35,319 nucleotides of DNA from an uncultured Bacteroides sp. (GTDB lineage: Bacteria; Bacteroidota; Bacteroidia; Bacteroidales; Bacteroidaceae), in NCBI GenBank assembly GCA_905197435.1, contig CAJJYX010000008.1, forward strand, positions 1-35,319, read 5' to 3'. Under the pieces are notes generated by a model. The model made no database searches, was not told the DNA's origin, and was given only the letters and a program-made list of their open reading frames with translations. The first letter of the stretch is position 1, and every line of letters begins with the position of its first letter. Both the position numbers and the translations under genes were made by a program. Shown piece after piece: positions 16,336-24,203 of this stretch.

Positions 16336-19300
16336 TTATTCTTTTTTCTTCCTCTTCAGCAGTGCGACCAGCCCGATGAAAGCTATGATGACAAGGACAC
16401 CTGCAATCAGCCCGTTCACAGTGTTTTTACGTACCACTTGCTCGGGAGTCAGTTTGTGCTCTTTCAGTACGACATCTTTTCCATCGGTTGCAGATGCCTC
16501 GTGCACCGCCTTCATGTTTTGGATATAGGTCTGCTTCTCACTATTGTCTAACCGGTCGGCAACGAATGACTGGAGCTTGGCATTGTCGCAAACAAACTCG
16601 GTGCAGGCGGCACCCTTCTCGCGTGTGATTCGCGCATGCAGGGAAGCTGTCGTTTTCAGTTGCTCATCGGATGCTTTCCAGTAACCTTTCCGGGCACTTT
16701 CCAACATGACGGCCGTCATGGCTTGGAAAGCGGCGGGATTGACGCGGAGGAAGTACTCGTGAATGCCCAGTTTGTTCTCATCCAGCATATACATGCGGTA
16801 CAGGTCATTGAACAGTTCCTTGTCCATGGCCGACGGACGCATGACGTGCCAGCCGAAGATGTTGCGGAAGATTTCACCGAACATCTGTGCCGACCCTTCT
16901 CCGCCTTTCATCCGTTCTTGTATGAATGTAGGGTTCAGGATGGTGGAACGTGTCTCTACGGCAATGGCCTCTTTGGCATCCTGCATGCGGCGGTTGGTCC
17001 GGTTGCGGTAGTCTGCCATATAGGCGTCCGGTTCCTTGCCGGTCACTGTCTTGACAGTGAGCGACAGCCCGCCCGTAAATTCATAGACATGATCCAGGGA
17101 GATGGGTCCCCATGTATTGCTTTGACGAGGCTGGATGACAACATCCGTTTCGGACAGTGCCGAGGCAAACAGGCCTTCCTGGACATCTCCCCAGTTCTCG
17201 TCGTCGCCATAAGAAGCACCCATATTGTTGAGGTATCCTTCCGCTATTTCCTTTTCGCTTTCCCACGAGCCGCTGTGTTCGGTATAGGCCATCATACCGG
17301 TACTGTATCCGCTGTTGACCGGTCCGAATACACGCATCACGGACATTTCACGGGCCCGTTTTGGGGAAGTCCCTTTCTCTACCAGCAGTTTCTCCTGCAG
17401 CAGTGTACCCGATGCCACGTAGTTGGGATAGGCCTCGTCTCCGGCTTCCGATGCCAGGCGTATGGCATCAGTCAGCAGCTTCAGGCGGGAACCGGCTATG
17501 TCGCGTAACTGTCCGGAAACCTGTACCAGTACATTGATACGCGGGCGTCCCAGTTCTTCGCTGGGCACCAGCTTCAGGTCGACCACCCTTCCCTGGTCAT
17601 CGCGTACCGGTTCTACTCCCAACATCCAGAATACCTGGGCCAGCGTGGCTCCTTCCGTAGTGATGAATTCGCCTGCCCAGAAAGTATAGCTTACCTTCCG
17701 GGGATATTCGCCGTGCTTGCCGATGTATTGTTTCAGGGTGGCTTCCGCCAATCGCTTCCCGTCTTCCCAAGCCCTTGGGTTGGGGGTATTCTCGGCATTG
17801 ATGCTGTACATGTTGCGTCCGGTGGGCAGGACGTTCGGATTCAGCACGGGGTCACCGCCCGGTGCGGGGAATACGGTTCCTCCGCTGAGTGCACGCACCA
17901 TGGCATTTTGCTCGTTGGCGGTGGAGGCCAGCAACTGTTTGCGGTAGAGCAGGGCAGGACGGAGCTCAGGTGCCACAGATGCCGTGTCTTGGGGCGGATT
18001 CTGTAGCAAGGCTGTCAGCCTTTTCTTGGCGGCAGGCAGATAGTGGTGGGCTATATAGGTGAAATCCTGTAGCTGCTCCGTGGTGATTTTGCCTTTGTCC
18101 CGGTCCTTGCGGGCGGTTGCGTATGCCAGTGGGTCGGCAGCGACGGCAAGAGTGGTGGTCAGCAGCTCGCTGGCAGAATAAGGCTCGTTCATGGTGTAGA
18201 ACGCACCCAGCATCTTTTCGTTGGCTATCTCTTCGGTGAAGGCATCCAGGCGTTCCAGCTCCTCGGCTGTGTAGGGCTCACCGGATATGGAGTCCAGATT
18301 GAGGTCGCGGTGCAGTCCCAGGCGCATGGCTTCTTTTTTGATGTTCATTCCCAGAGCCCGGTGCTTTTCGGTACCTTCGTCCAGCACCTTGTGAATATCT
18401 TCCAGCAAGGCCGAATAGCGTTGGCGCATACCGCTTTCCACGTAAGGCGGGGTGAGATAGGTGACCAATACGGCATGTGTCCGGCGTTTGGCAATGATGC
18501 CTTCGCCTACGTTTCCGGTGGTGTAGAAATAGAAGTGGGGCAGGTTGCCGATCAGTACATCCGACCAGTCGGCCTGTGACTGGGCTACATTCTTCCCGGG
18601 AGTGTATTCCAAGTTACCGTGGGTGCCGAAGTGAATCACCGCATCGGCCTTGAACCCCTTTTGCATATACAGGTAAGGAGCCAGATAACTGTGTGGCGGT
18701 GCCACCGGCACGCCGTGCACCAGTTTGAATTCATCGTCTCCCAATGCCGGGCGGGGTTGGGGGAAAAGCAGGATATTGCCGAATTGCAGGCAGGCAATGG
18801 CAATGCTGTCCTCTGTAGCCAGCAGATTGCCGGGTGCATCTCCATATCTGTCCGTCACTTCCTGGTATTTTTCGGGAAGAAGTACCTCGTGTGCCCATTG
18901 TTCGTATTGCTCCGCAGACAGCCATACCGGGTGTGCCGTTTTCAGGAACTGCTCTTGCGCTCCTTTGGCATACGAACCCATGACGGCACCGTCACGGTGT
19001 ATCCGCTTGCCGAACTCCTCTACGGTGGCGGGCAGTCCGCTGACGTCATATCCTTCCGAGCGCAGACGTTTCAGGAAGTTGTAGAGTGAGGGAATCACTT
19101 CCATGCCGCTTGCCAGCAGCGCATCTTTTCCCGGTGTCTTGAAGTAGCAGATGGCAACGTGCTTTTCCTTGTTGGGCATGTCTCTCAAGGACATGTATTT
19201 GGTGATGTGGTCCACTACGGCATCTATCCGTTCGTTCTCGGCCGTGTATAGGTAGTATCCCTGCTTGCTCTCGTTTTGGGTGGCAATGCAGAGCGGCAGC

Positions 19301-20253
19301 ATGCCACCGTCTATTTCCGGCACCACTATGCGGGCGGTCAGTGTGCCGCCGCTGACGGGAATATCCGGGTTCAGCCATTCCTCATGGGGCTGAATCAGCG
19401 GGAATGGCATGAATAAAGGAATGTTCTCTTGGTGAAGCCAGTTGATGAGCGAGTCATTGCCCAACCGGCCCATAGGCAGGTAGACCACAGCATCGGGATG
19501 AAGGGTGCGTATCATATCGGCGCGTGGCTGGCCTCCGGCAGTGAAGGGATAGACATTGAATCCTGCTTGTGTCAGGCGGGAGATGAGGGAATCCACATGG
19601 GCGCGGTTCCCTTCCATCGGAAAGTTGAGGCCGGAAATCAAGGCAAGGTTGCGTCCGCCCTCATGGTAGAGATATTTCTCTTTCAAATAGGCGGTAACCT
19701 CTTGCGGAGTGCTGAAGTAGCGGCCATATTCGCGGTGGTAGAACATGTTCTCCGGTAATGGAACCGGGGATTCGTAATCCTGGTATCCCCACCTGTGCGG
19801 AGTGGCGATGTGTCGCAAATAGAGCAAGGCATTCCGGTAGTTGTGTTTGTTGCCGTTCCTGAAGTATTCCCGCAATGTGTGTTGTTGCTCGTTGGTAATG
19901 TTATGGTTGATGGAGAAAGTGAAGTTCCGTATCGTATTCGTGAAGACCGGTACTCCGTTGGCACCGGCCCGCTCCACTTCGGCCACCTGGTTGTCGTCGA
20001 GGTACAGTCCTCTGCTGTACATCACGATGGCATCATAGCCGGAAAGGTCTTTTACGTCCTCTTTCTTGATGCAGGTGACCTCTATCCGGGCACAGTCGTT
20101 GTTCAGGGCAATGTCTGCCGCCTGTGCAGGGGTTGCGTTGACGATAAGGATACGTGTGGGGGCCAGCCAGTACTGATAGGCTGCAAGGCAGCAGATAATC
20201 AATAAGGCTATGCTGCCGAGGAATATTCCGAGTCTTTTCTTCTTCTTCTTCAT
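16336..20253 (-). CDS. cobN: Membrane-anchored CobN-family chelatase (HmuS-like)
   Basis: Very large protein (1305 residues) of the CobN/Mg-chelatase H-subunit family; the symbol is the family's. An N-terminal anchor after MKKKKKR (about 8-28) and a C-terminal transmembrane helix (NGLIAGVLVIIAFIGLVALL) followed by KRKKKE place the body in the periplasm, unlike cytoplasmic CobN. The conserved core includes DAVIHFGTHGNLEYTPGK and PHSYLAPYLYMQKG. No CobS/CobT ATPase partners are present, and true CobN belongs to the aerobic B12 route whereas the neighbouring genes are anaerobic. Order with the next three genes matches hmuSTUV; HmuS has been implicated in anaerobic release of iron from heme. The start is taken at 20253; an ATG at 20274 adds only seven residues. 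Confidence 0.88.
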   Translation of the reverse strand: MKKKKKRLGIFLGSIALLIICCLAAYQYWLAPTRILIVNATPAQAADIALNNDCARIEVTCIKKEDVKDLSGYDAIVMYSRGLYLDDNQVAEVERAGANGVPVFTNTIRNFTFSINHNITNEQQHTLREYFRNGNKHNYRNALLYLRHIATPHRWGYQDYESPVPLPENMFYHREYGRYFSTPQEVTAYLKEKYLYHEGGRNLALISGLNFPMEGNRAHVDSLISRLTQAGFNVYPFTAGGQPRADMIRTLHPDAVVYLPMGRLGNDSLINWLHQENIPLFMPFPLIQPHEEWLNPDIPVSGGTLTARIVVPEIDGGMLPLCIATQNESKQGYYLYTAENERIDAVVDHITKYMSLRDMPNKEKHVAICYFKTPGKDALLASGMEVIPSLYNFLKRLRSEGYDVSGLPATVEEFGKRIHRDGAVMGSYAKGAQEQFLKTAHPVWLSAEQYEQWAHEVLLPEKYQEVTDRYGDAPGNLLATEDSIAIACLQFGNILLFPQPRPALGDDEFKLVHGVPVAPPHSYLAPYLYMQKGFKADAVIHFGTHGNLEYTPGKNVAQSQADWSDVLIGNLPHFYFYTTGNVGEGIIAKRRTHAVLVTYLTPPYVESGMRQRYSALLEDIHKVLDEGTEKHRALGMNIKKEAMRLGLHRDLNLDSISGEPYTAEELERLDAFTEEIANEKMLGAFYTMNEPYSASELLTTTLAVAADPLAYATARKDRDKGKITTEQLQDFTYIAHHYLPAAKKRLTALLQNPPQDTASVAPELRPALLYRKQLLASTANEQNAMVRALSGGTVFPAPGGDPVLNPNVLPTGRNMYSINAENTPNPRAWEDGKRLAEATLKQYIGKHGEYPRKVSYTFWAGEFITTEGATLAQVFWMLGVEPVRDDQGRVVDLKLVPSEELGRPRINVLVQVSGQLRDIAGSRLKLLTDAIRLASEAGDEAYPNYVASGTLLQEKLLVEKGTSPKRAREMSVMRVFGPVNSGYSTGMMAYTEHSGSWESEKEIAEGYLNNMGASYGDDENWGDVQEGLFASALSETDVVIQPRQSNTWGPISLDHVYEFTGGLSLTVKTVTGKEPDAYMADYRNRTNRRMQDAKEAIAVETRSTILNPTFIQERMKGGEGSAQMFGEIFRNIFGWHVMRPSAMDKELFNDLYRMYMLDENKLGIHEYFLRVNPAAFQAMTAVMLESARKGYWKASDEQLKTTASLHARITREKGAACTEFVCDNAKLQSFVADRLDNSEKQTYIQNMKAVHEASATDGKDVVLKEHKLTPEQVVRKNTVNGLIAGVLVIIAFIGLVALLKRKKKE

Positions 20254-20282
20254 ACAAGTTTCTTTATATAGCATATAGCTCG

Positions 20283-21797
20283 TTAGTAGCGCTTTTGCCT
20301 TTTACGGCATTTCCTTCGGATGTAGTTTATACCCAAGGCTACGCCTGTGACGGAAACAGCCGTACCACCGAGCAGCAATATCCAAAGTACCGTCTTGCGC
20401 AGGGTTGCGTTAGAGTTCAGCCCCGGCAGGCGCATGCGGTGCAGGGCTGTGTAGGTCCAGTATTTCCAGCGGGAGGAGGTATCCACATGGCGTATGATTC
20501 CCGTTTCCGGATGAATGTAATAGACGCTCCGGTCCGGGTCGTCCACCTTTATCTTCCAGACAGGAAGCTGGGGACGTCCGCGATACATATTGCTCATGTC
20601 GCGATAATAGGTTTCGAAATGCTCAAGCCTGGATATCCGGATGTCGGGGATATGCTGCGAAGAGTCATCGGCGGAAGTATAAATGCTTTCCACGCCCTTC
20701 AGGATTTCTTCTTCGGAGAGTTGCAACGGGCGGAGCAGACTGTCGGCGGCATCTATGTAGAATTCTGTTTTTCCATCCTTCACGATATAGTAGGGATGTT
20801 CGCGGAAGTTGCGCCATTCTATTTGCAAGGCTTGGGGATAGGCGGCTATGACACGGCGGTAGTCCAAGGGATAATCTTCCGGTTGCGGGGCGCGGGCATG
20901 GGGTATGCGCGTAGGGCTGCCTTTCTTCAATGCCGGTTTATGAATCCATTCCGGGATATCTGCCAGGGACATCATCCCACTGAAGGTAAAGGTCAGTACG
21001 AAGATGCCGAAAAAGATTCCGCTGACGTAGTGCCAGTGATACCATTTCTTACGGTAGGGGGAGAACTTGGGGCGACGGCTGCGGTGTGTCTTGCGCCATA
21101 CGTCCACAGTTACCCAGATGCCGGCAATGACCATGAGGCAGCCCAGGGCGGAGAGCCAGATGACGGTTTTAGTCCAGAGGGCGGTGTCCTGCCGCAGCCA
21201 GGTGAAGTATACCCAGTGGGGTATGGCGCCCAGCCATGCCCAGAAGCGTTCGTTCCTGTTGGAGAACTGCAAGGCCTCGCCGTTTTGCGAACTCAGATAG
21301 AGCTGTGTGCCGGCTTCGTCGGCAAAGTATATTTTATAAATGGGCATTTCCTTTTTCAACTCGGCAAAGGGAATCCACTGGTCCAGAGAGTGGAGGGTGT
21401 CGATACGGGCGATAGGAGAGGAACACCACAACGCTGCTGTCCGGTGCAGATGGTCGCTGTCCGGAGCTGTTTGTAGGGCGGTGGAATCGGCAAGGAGACG
21501 GAACGCACCTTTGGTGGTGCTAAAGCTGAACTCGGGTTGTCCGAAGTTGAGGTTCAGCGTTGTGGACTTGACCTTTACGCCACGGGGTAGGCGGGCTGCG
21601 ACGGAGGCGATGTCCGGAAGCGAGTCTCCGGCTTGGGAGAGCATTTCCAGCTTTTGCATTTTCTCCTGAGTGCTGACACGGGGAAAACGGTGGTACATCA
21701 TCACGAAGGCCGAGAGGAACCACATAAGAAATAGGATACAGAGCAGAGTGCCCAGTATCCTATGGAGTGTATACATCAGTTTGGTAATAATATTCAT
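20283..21797 (-). CDS. PepSY-domain inner-membrane protein (XusC-like reductase candidate)
   Basis: Protein of 504 residues of the PepSY-associated transmembrane family. Four transmembrane segments are visible: about 11-34 (LHRILGTLLCILFLMWFLS), a pair in the middle (VIWLSALGCLMVIAGIWV and VSGIFFGIFVLTFTFSGMM), and one near the C-terminus (TVLWILLLGGTAVSVTGVAL). Histidines at membrane edges (LHRILG, MMYHRFPR, WYHWHYVSG, ALHRMRLPG) could ligate heme, as proposed for PepSY reductases that release metal from imported chelates. In Bacteroides xusABC the PepSY gene follows a TonB receptor and a DUF4374 lipoprotein, the same set as here with a cbiK inserted. The stop is 29 bases before the CobN-like start. 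Confidence 0.85.
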   Translation of the reverse strand: MNIITKLMYTLHRILGTLLCILFLMWFLSAFVMMYHRFPRVSTQEKMQKLEMLSQAGDSLPDIASVAARLPRGVKVKSTTLNLNFGQPEFSFSTTKGAFRLLADSTALQTAPDSDHLHRTAALWCSSPIARIDTLHSLDQWIPFAELKKEMPIYKIYFADEAGTQLYLSSQNGEALQFSNRNERFWAWLGAIPHWVYFTWLRQDTALWTKTVIWLSALGCLMVIAGIWVTVDVWRKTHRSRRPKFSPYRKKWYHWHYVSGIFFGIFVLTFTFSGMMSLADIPEWIHKPALKKGSPTRIPHARAPQPEDYPLDYRRVIAAYPQALQIEWRNFREHPYYIVKDGKTEFYIDAADSLLRPLQLSEEEILKGVESIYTSADDSSQHIPDIRISRLEHFETYYRDMSNMYRGRPQLPVWKIKVDDPDRSVYYIHPETGIIRHVDTSSRWKYWTYTALHRMRLPGLNSNATLRKTVLWILLLGGTAVSVTGVALGINYIRRKCRKRQKRY

Positions 21798-21817
21798 TGT
21801 TGTTCGCGTTTTTCCTG

Positions 21818-21848
21818 CAAAAGTACAAGATGATTCAAGAACACTAAA
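21818..21848 (-). promoter_or_regulatory. Internal promoter ahead of the PepSY-CobN module
   Basis: The - strand reads TACTTTTG (21825-21818), a full TAnnTTTG -7 box, 20 bases before the PepSY start. A weak -33 element TTTA (21848-21845) lies at the usual 19-base spacing. It implies the PepSY-CobN-HmuTUV genes can be transcribed apart from the riboswitch-controlled genes upstream. Confidence 0.5.
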
Positions 21849-21864
21849 TACCTACTAATGGGTA
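21849..21864. promoter_or_regulatory. Candidate operator, copy B of a shared 16-bp motif
   Basis: The + strand reads TACCTACTAATGGGTA, directly adjoining the -33 element of the internal promoter. The ends form an inverted repeat (TACC/GGTA). It differs by one base from the motif at 14727-14742, which is in the other orientation. A regulator bound here could act on promoter access. Confidence 0.5.
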
Positions 21865-21867
21865 TAA

Positions 21868-22815
21868 TTATTCTGTATCTTTTCCGGCAGCGTAGGCTGC
21901 TTTCTTTGCCATGATGTCCAGCATCCGGTGCTTCAGTCCGAAACGGATATGGTCGATGAATATCTCCTGAATCTCCGGAACCTGTCCCAGACCTTCCAGT
22001 TGTGTACTGACGGTGAAGCCTTCTTTCTCGAGCATCTCCTTCCACTCTCCGGCAATGTCGTTCTTGGCATGGTCTCCGGCAACAAACATGAATGGGACAA
22101 GGGTTACGTGCTTGGCTTTCCCGGCTTTTAGCTGTGCCAGCATGGTGTCAAAGGTAGGGTAGCCTTCAATGGTGCCCACGTGGAAGTTTGTCAGTCCGCC
22201 TGCTTTCAGCATATAATCCATCTGGCTGTAGATGGCGGTACTGGGGGTATAGGTGCCGTGGCCCACAAGGACGAAGTGCTCTTTGGCTGCTTTCTTGCCT
22301 TGTGCCGGGGCGTTGTAGCGGTTGCCCAGAATACCTGCGACCTTTTCTGCATCTTCCACAGAGTAGAGCAGGGGAGTACCTACGCGTATTTCCTTGAAGA
22401 AGGGAAGCGCGCTTTCCACATCCCGGCGGAGCGATTCCATCTCTACTCCGTCAATGATGTTGGTACTCTGCACGATGAGGTGTGTGTAACCTTCGCTGCG
22501 CAGTTTCAGCATGGCATCCAGCGGAGTCAGCTTCGCGATGCCGCGCTCTTTCAAACGGCGGATGATGATGCGTGACGTATAGGCTTCCTGGAACTTCAGT
22601 TCAGGAAAGGCGGCTTGCGCCTTGGCATTGATGGCATCGATGGTCAGTGCACGGGTATCGTCGTACGTAGTGCCGAAATGTACCATGAGCAGGGCGGCCT
22701 TGTCACCGGGTTTCATACTTGCAAGCATATCGCTGTGTTCGTAGTTGCCTCCCCCGTGCGCGTGGCAGAGGAGGAGGAAATTACATAGGAATAAAAAGAC
22801 AAACCATTTTTTCAT
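21868..22815 (-). CDS. cbiK: Exported CbiK-type anaerobic cobalt chelatase (copy 2)
   Basis: Protein of 315 residues, with a signal peptide (MKKWFVFLFLCNFLLLCHA) and a longer N-terminal segment than copy 1. Metal-site residues His186 (VLVGHGTYT), Glu217 (GTIEGYPT) and His249 (VAGDHAKND) are all present. I chose the start at 22815, where the signal peptide begins; an ATG at 22851 would add 12 polar residues in front of it. The gene stands between a DUF4374 lipoprotein and a PepSY protein, so it is a periplasmic chelatase built into a xus-like uptake set. Copy 1 follows the other TonB receptor. Likely substrate is a tetrapyrrole or corrinoid; the direction (insertion or removal of metal) cannot be told. 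Confidence 0.9.
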   Translation of the reverse strand: MKKWFVFLFLCNFLLLCHAHGGGNYEHSDMLASMKPGDKAALLMVHFGTTYDDTRALTIDAINAKAQAAFPELKFQEAYTSRIIIRRLKERGIAKLTPLDAMLKLRSEGYTHLIVQSTNIIDGVEMESLRRDVESALPFFKEIRVGTPLLYSVEDAEKVAGILGNRYNAPAQGKKAAKEHFVLVGHGTYTPSTAIYSQMDYMLKAGGLTNFHVGTIEGYPTFDTMLAQLKAGKAKHVTLVPFMFVAGDHAKNDIAGEWKEMLEKEGFTVSTQLEGLGQVPEIQEIFIDHIRFGLKHRMLDIMAKKAAYAAGKDTE

Positions 22816-22856
22816 AAATACTGATGCTTGATTTCTTGTAGTGTCTGTCATTCAGA

Positions 22857-24182
22857 TTAATCGTTCTCTATGACACGTATCATGTCAAAGTAGAAGCGTC
22901 CGTCCACTTCGGCTCCCTTCTCTACATTACCGGTCTTGATGTCATAGATGTAGATAACGGCGTTGGTATCTTCTTCAGTGTTTACACCGATGTATGCTTT
23001 GTTGTTGAAGATGACAGAACGCTGTGAGAAGCGGCCGCCGCTGTAACCGATTTCCTTGCCATTATAGCTTAAGCGTGTCTTGGAGCCGGTAGTAAGGTCG
23101 ATGACCTCATAGTAGTGTGAGAATGCATCGATAGCTGTAGGCTTCTTGATTCCTGCAGCAGCAGCTTTATCACTGATAGGAGCCTTGTCATTGCGTGCAT
23201 AGACCAAAGCCTTGTTATTTCCTAAATACTGAACAGTCATCAACTTACCCTCTGCGTTTTGATAACCGTTGTAGGAAGCGTCAAATTCTGTTGCTCCAAC
23301 TTTAATGCGTAGCAGCATACCCTTTTCAATGCCACTTACTTCTTGGAAACAGGCCAGGTAGAGGTTGTCTGCTTCGTCATACATCACGCAGTTTTGCATC
23401 AGCTCTCCATAGGCGCTTCCTGCCATCTCACCTTCAACGGGAGATTTGATGTCTTTTTCTACTTCCATAGTTACCGGATTGATGATGGCTGTGTGGAAAT
23501 TAGGCTCTTGTCCACTTGCCGTAGTCTGTCCTGCCGTCTCTTTCCAATAGTAGAAGTAGTACAGCTTGTTGTCCGATTTGCGGTAAGTAAGAATACCGGA
23601 GGTTGTCAGCTTGGTCCAGTTGGTGGGAGCAGGTATGTTCAGTGTGCCTTCATCGAGGATTGTCAGGTCTTCTGCATTCAGCTTTGTATAAATCACTTGG
23701 TCTTTCTTGCCGTTGGTAGACATGATGACGAGTGTGTTGTCGTCAATCCAGGCATGTGTGTAGGCACGTACTTTATAGCTGTTAGTCTTGAAAGGACGTT
23801 CTGCAATTGCTTGAACAGTATTGTTCTTGATTTGGTATTTCACGAAACGGTCGTTGGTTGCAGGAATCTGGTAGTAATATTTCCCTTTTGAGATAGACTC
23901 CATGGAGTAATCTCCCAGTTCCGAACCTTCTCTTTTCACAGTGATAACGCCCTGCTCTGCAGCCAATGAGTTGGCACTATGAATGATAGTGGTGTTCTTG
24001 CTGCTCATACCGCCATGCTTGTCTACGGTAACAAACAGGTCGAAGTGATAGTTATCCTCATTGACTTCTTGGTCAGGATTAGGATTGGGGTCAGGTTCCG
24101 GATTATCATCGGAACACGCTGTGAATGACAATGCCATCATGGCAGCCATAAAGGCAATCAATGTAAATTTGAATTTTCTCAT
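22857..24182 (-). CDS. DUF4374 surface lipoprotein (XusB-like)
   Basis: Lipoprotein of 441 residues. Signal peptide with lipobox ending LSFTAC (Cys23), followed by acidic SDDN, a pattern that sends Bacteroides lipoproteins to the cell surface, and a Pro/Asp linker (PEPDPNPNPDQ). The remainder is the DUF4374 domain, a propeller-like fold with repeated WIDDNTLVIMS, YYFYYWKE and NKALVYARND strands. XusB, a DUF4374 protein of Bacteroides thetaiotaomicron, binds ferric enterobactin at the surface and passes it to the XusA receptor, so a ligand-capturing role beside the TonB receptor encoded 21 bases upstream is likely. The ligand here is unknown; B12 control suggests a cobalt complex, corrinoid or related tetrapyrrole. 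Confidence 0.87.
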   Translation of the reverse strand: MRKFKFTLIAFMAAMMALSFTACSDDNPEPDPNPNPDQEVNEDNYHFDLFVTVDKHGGMSSKNTTIIHSANSLAAEQGVITVKREGSELGDYSMESISKGKYYYQIPATNDRFVKYQIKNNTVQAIAERPFKTNSYKVRAYTHAWIDDNTLVIMSTNGKKDQVIYTKLNAEDLTILDEGTLNIPAPTNWTKLTTSGILTYRKSDNKLYYFYYWKETAGQTTASGQEPNFHTAIINPVTMEVEKDIKSPVEGEMAGSAYGELMQNCVMYDEADNLYLACFQEVSGIEKGMLLRIKVGATEFDASYNGYQNAEGKLMTVQYLGNNKALVYARNDKAPISDKAAAAGIKKPTAIDAFSHYYEVIDLTTGSKTRLSYNGKEIGYSGGRFSQRSVIFNNKAYIGVNTEEDTNAVIYIYDIKTGNVEKGAEVDGRFYFDMIRVIEND

Positions 24183-24203
24183 TTTGAATGAATTTTTAAA
24201 TGA

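Noticed and set aside
16336..20253. Genuine aerobic cobaltochelatase subunit CobN for B12 synthesis
   Set aside because: The protein has transmembrane anchors at both ends, CobS/CobT are absent, and the neighbouring biosynthesis genes are of the anaerobic type; the HmuS-like reading fits better.
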